Source of the DNA: Candidatus Pacearchaeota archaeon
Lineage (GTDB): Archaea > Nanobdellota > Nanobdellia > UBA10117 > JAFCGI01
Length of the DNA: 64,000 nucleotides
Reading direction: 5' to 3'
Assembly: GCA_017608235.1 (NCBI GenBank)
Contig: JAFCGI010000004.1
Location: 1 to 64,000 of the forward strand
A model generated the notes under the pieces. The model did no database searches and was not told the origin of the DNA. It worked only from the letters and a program-made list of their open reading frames with translations. Shown piece after piece: positions 61,738-64,000 of this stretch. Made by a program: the position numbers and the translations under genes. The stretch's first letter is position 1. Each line of letters begins with the position of its first letter.

Positions 61738-63508
61738 AACTATTTCCTCCCTCATTAATTTTATTAGTTGAACCAAGAGCCTCTGCTATTCTATCTATCT
61801 CACTTATATTATTAGAATCATTAACATTATTAGAATCATTAACATTATTAGAATTAATAATCTTGGCAACATACTTTCTTATATTTCTAGTATCATCCTG
61901 TCTACTATTACCAATTCTACTAATAGAATTCATAAATTCAACTACATCTGCATTATGATCTAACTCAAACAATTTTTCTTTAAATTTATCTTTCTCTTTA
62001 GGAGTAAGATATCCAACAACTCTCATTTTCTTAGGATATCCTACATCAAAAATCGCACTTTCAAAATTATCATAATCATGAGTTACAAAATTATCTATCA
62101 AATTTATAACCCATTGAGTATATACTCTATTTGATTCTGCATAACCAATAAATCGTTCATAAAAACTATTAATTATTGGATTTATATTTGGTTCTTCTAA
62201 TATAGCATTAATATTTTCAATAGTATATGTCTTACCACAAAAAATTACAAACTTTTTCATAAAAGTAACTATATTTTCATCTGCTTCATATAATCTCTTG
62301 TAAATTTTAACTTTGCAAATAATTTTATTTATCTTATCTATATTAGGTTCAAACTCAAAATCATCTACTTTACCAAGAGTTTTTATTGCTTGTCTTAATC
62401 CCTTATTCTCAGTATATACAAGCTCTAAAAGAGAATGTATATATTTTTGATATCGCTTTTCTTCTTTAACAGAAGTATTTCCTATATATTTAATTGCTTC
62501 ATCAATAAATGATTCAACTAGTAATTCTAATTTCCCTTCAGGTGAACGATAACTATTATATCTTTTAGCTAATCCAAAAAAATTTCGCTTAGATTTAGAC
62601 TGCCTAGGCGCATACTTTTTTGTAAAAATTATTTTATGTTTTATCTCTTCTCTAAGTTCTTCTTCTGTAAATTCTATATCATTCTCAACAGAAACTATTT
62701 CTAAATCAGTTTCAACTAGCTGCTGACTTCTAGTTCCATTTCCAAAAAGACAATCTTCCTCAGATATCGCAACTACAGTATATGGCTTTGTCTTTAAATT
62801 ATTCACAACAATACTATAACAAAAACTAACAATATTTGATCTGTTAGTATGTAGTTTTGAGTTTTGTAATAAATCTCTAAATAAAGACATCACATCTTCA
62901 ACTCCAAGAGCATATTTTTCTGATATTTTCTCAAGAAGTTCCTTATCTGGTAAATCATATTTTAGACTTCCATCTGTCATAAAACTACCTTTTACTGTAA
63001 TACTTTTTTCTTCAATAATACTAGTTAGATCTCCATTTACTAATCCAAATTCTTTTTGATAGGATTCTTCTGTATTAAGACCTACAGAATTCAATACTGT
63101 CAATGTATTAGCATCATCTGTAGTAGAATGTTTAACAAATGGCATATCTGCATGACTATGCATCCAACCAATTATATGGTAGTTAGTTCCATTCAATTTA
63201 TTCATTCGAATAACTTCTTCAGCAGCCTTGCCAACATACCTGCCTTTAACTTCTACTCTAGCACTGCGCACTTCTTGTCCATCTGCTAAGTAAATATCTC
63301 TTACTAAATCTGGCTGATCATCTGCATCTGCAAGAAGAAAAGCATACCATTCATAAGCCCCCTTACCAATTTCCTTAACTAAAGGCCCAATTGCTTCTGC
63401 TTTCTTCATAACATTTTCTGTTACTCTAACTTTTCTATCTTTTTCTTCCAGTTCTATACAATCATCACTAACTGTTAACTCAAAAATTTCTTCAAGAGAA
63501 TCAGGCAT
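61724..63508 (-). CDS. JAMM/MPN metalloprotease-domain protein with long C-terminal extension
   Basis: A 594-residue protein (ATG at 63508 overlapping the upstream stop; GGAGGGGG about 9 nt before it). The MPN domain occupies about 1-180: catalytic Glu53 in AYEWYAFLL, zinc ligands His117 and His119 in WMHSHADM, Ser128 and Asp131 in STTDD. The spacing is HxHx8SxxD, one residue longer than the usual HxHx7SxxD. Residues about 185-560 are helix-rich and unassigned, and the tail carries a NNVNDS repeat. It would cleave isopeptide bonds, process a modifier precursor, or both. Confidence 0.88.
   Translation of the reverse strand: MPDSLEEIFELTVSDDCIELEEKDRKVRVTENVMKKAEAIGPLVKEIGKGAYEWYAFLLADADDQPDLVRDIYLADGQEVRSARVEVKGRYVGKAAEEVIRMNKLNGTNYHIIGWMHSHADMPFVKHSTTDDANTLTVLNSVGLNTEESYQKEFGLVNGDLTSIIEEKSITVKGSFMTDGSLKYDLPDKELLEKISEKYALGVEDVMSLFRDLLQNSKLHTNRSNIVSFCYSIVVNNLKTKPYTVVAISEEDCLFGNGTRSQQLVETDLEIVSVENDIEFTEEELREEIKHKIIFTKKYAPRQSKSKRNFFGLAKRYNSYRSPEGKLELLVESFIDEAIKYIGNTSVKEEKRYQKYIHSLLELVYTENKGLRQAIKTLGKVDDFEFEPNIDKINKIICKVKIYKRLYEADENIVTFMKKFVIFCGKTYTIENINAILEEPNINPIINSFYERFIGYAESNRVYTQWVINLIDNFVTHDYDNFESAIFDVGYPKKMRVVGYLTPKEKDKFKEKLFELDHNADVVEFMNSISRIGNSRQDDTRNIRKYVAKIINSNNVNDSNNVNDSNNISEIDRIAEALGSTNKINEGGNSYEIN
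61811..61852 (-). repeat. 18-bp tandem repeat in the JAMM gene
   Basis: attagaatcattaacatt occurs at 61811-61828 and 61829-61846 with a partial third copy, encoding the NNVNDSNNVNDSNN linker near the JAMM C-terminus. It is in frame and probably variable in copy number. Confidence 0.85.
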
Positions 63509-64000
63509 ATATAACATCCCCCTCCATGTCTTTATCAAAAGTAAAATCCTCTCTTTGATCAGCTTTCAAATTAGTTACACACAATCCTCTCCTCTTAATT
63601 TCTTCTTTACTAATTTTTTTGTAAAGTCCAACAGTACTAAGTGGTCTATAACCACCATGATCATAATCTACATATTCACCTCTCATCTGGCGTCTATTAG
63701 TATATCCAGATTCTATAACATACTTAGCTAATCCTAAAAAGCTAGCAATTCTTTCAGCTAAACTCAAACCAGCAAAATAATTAGTAACATACTTTGCACT
63801 ATATTTACATATAGTCATCCATCCACTTGTCTCATCACGTACAAATGGATGTAAATACTTATTAATTATAACCGCATCCGTACTAAATCCCAAGTCTTTA
63901 TCTTTACTATTATATATGATTCTAACTCCAATAGTACACTCATCAAATTCATAATATCCTGTATTATGTATCGTATCTTTAAGTACAAATGGAGGAACCT
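63501..64000 (-). CDS. E2-like (UBC/RWD-fold) protein, 5' end outside the window
   Basis: An open minus-strand frame runs from the right edge to a stop at 63501 (166 codons visible; a TTG at 63893 is not a convincing start because the frame continues upstream). After beta-like segments (CTIGVRIIYNS, FSTDAVIINKY) comes LHPFVRDETSGWMTICKYS, which mirrors the E2 core HPNxxxxxGxICL, with the Cys in the catalytic position. A helical tail follows (LAERIASFLGLAKYVI). Order E2-JAMM-E1 matches known prokaryotic ubiquitin-like loci. The assignment rests on one motif and gene order. Confidence 0.6.
   Translation of the reverse strand, partial: VPPFVLKDTIHNTGYYEFDECTIGVRIIYNSKDKDLGFSTDAVIINKYLHPFVRDETSGWMTICKYSAKYVTNYFAGLSLAERIASFLGLAKYVIESGYTNRRQMRGEYVDYDHGGYRPLSTVGLYKKISKEEIKRRGLCVTNLKADQREDFTFDKDMEGDVIYA

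Noticed and set aside
63501-63893. Complete 130-residue gene starting at TTG 63893
   Set aside because: The frame remains open to the window edge with beta-like coding sequence, so the gene is truncated by the window.
55381-64000. PRTRC plasmid cassette
   Set aside because: PRTRC also pairs ThiF and JAB-like proteins, but its ParB-, ParM- and PRTRC-C-type partners are not seen here, and ClpX-like and helicase genes are not part of that cassette.
1-64000. CRISPR array
   Set aside because: No set of identical direct repeats with regular unique spacers was found; the tandem repeats present have no spacers.

Overview
The window is AT-rich chromosomal DNA from an archaeon. Archaeal-type markers include aIF2-gamma, aIF5B/IF-2, S6e, S17e, Alba, ABCE1/RLI, deoxyhypusine synthase, Pth2, DUF63, an intron-bearing tRNA-Gly and TATA boxes placed for leaderless mRNAs. 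Compact genes, a short alanyl-tRNA synthetase, a degenerate NrdD-like protein fused to a helix-turn-helix, and a very large surface protein point to a DPANN-type lineage (Woesearchaeota/Pacearchaeota-like). That placement is inference, not a phylogeny.\n\nLayout. 1-7.6 kb: poorly characterised genes (a repeat-tailed protein, an MNT-HEPN fusion, a TIM-barrel protein with a large insertion, two unknowns), then a DJ-1 protein, a collagen-like/coiled-coil protein and a DUF63 membrane protein. 7.6-13 kb: a CYTH-domain pseudogene, a CBS/zinc-ribbon protein, three genes led by TATA boxes including the NrdD-like/HTH fusion, and a 49-residue TFB-like zinc ribbon with a TTG start. 13-20.4 kb: RLI, a YchF-type GTPase, a cold-shock protein, S17e, Alba and an XPD-type helicase. 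20.4-21.1 kb: an IS200/IS605 element with tnpA and apparently only the start of tnpB, abutting a PIN gene. 21.8-33 kb: a minus-strand cell-surface block ending in a protein of about 2,260 residues. 33-47 kb: nucleotide metabolism and translation (Ndk, dUTPase, IF-2, S6e, aIF2-gamma, AlaRS, deoxyhypusine synthase, Pth2, Dph6-like ligase) with membrane and small proteins. 47-51.3 kb: a DEAD-box helicase, a membrane-tethered winged-helix protein, a glycosyltransferase and a frameshifted small gene. 51.3-54.7 kb: the tRNA-Gly, then a patch resembling an integration scar: decayed coding sequence, DUF523, a nucleotidyltransferase-fold protein, a GC-richer hairpin-dense stretch, a methyltransferase and a ruined tyrosine recombinase.\n\n55.4-64 kb is the most unusual part: one tightly overlapped minus-strand operon that runs off the right edge. 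In transcription order it encodes a protein with an E2-like HPx...GxxxIC motif (5' end outside the window), a JAMM/MPN protease with a long extension, an E1 with two ThiF-type domains in one chain (first degenerate, second with its motifs and a candidate catalytic cysteine), an unknown alpha-helical protein, a ClpX-like AAA+ unfoldase, an SH3/MIB-like beta-rich protein, a 38-residue peptide and a divergent SF2 helicase. The simplest reading is a ubiquitin-like tagging, untagging and unfolding system coupled to a nucleic-acid helicase. No ubiquitin-like modifier gene is visible, so it would have to lie beyond the right edge or elsewhere.\n\nExpression signals: many first genes have a TATA box about 26-30 nt before the start codon, consistent with leaderless transcripts. 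Genes inside operons more often carry GGAGG-type ribosome binding sites or ATGA/TAATG junctions. Several starts below were chosen on this basis.
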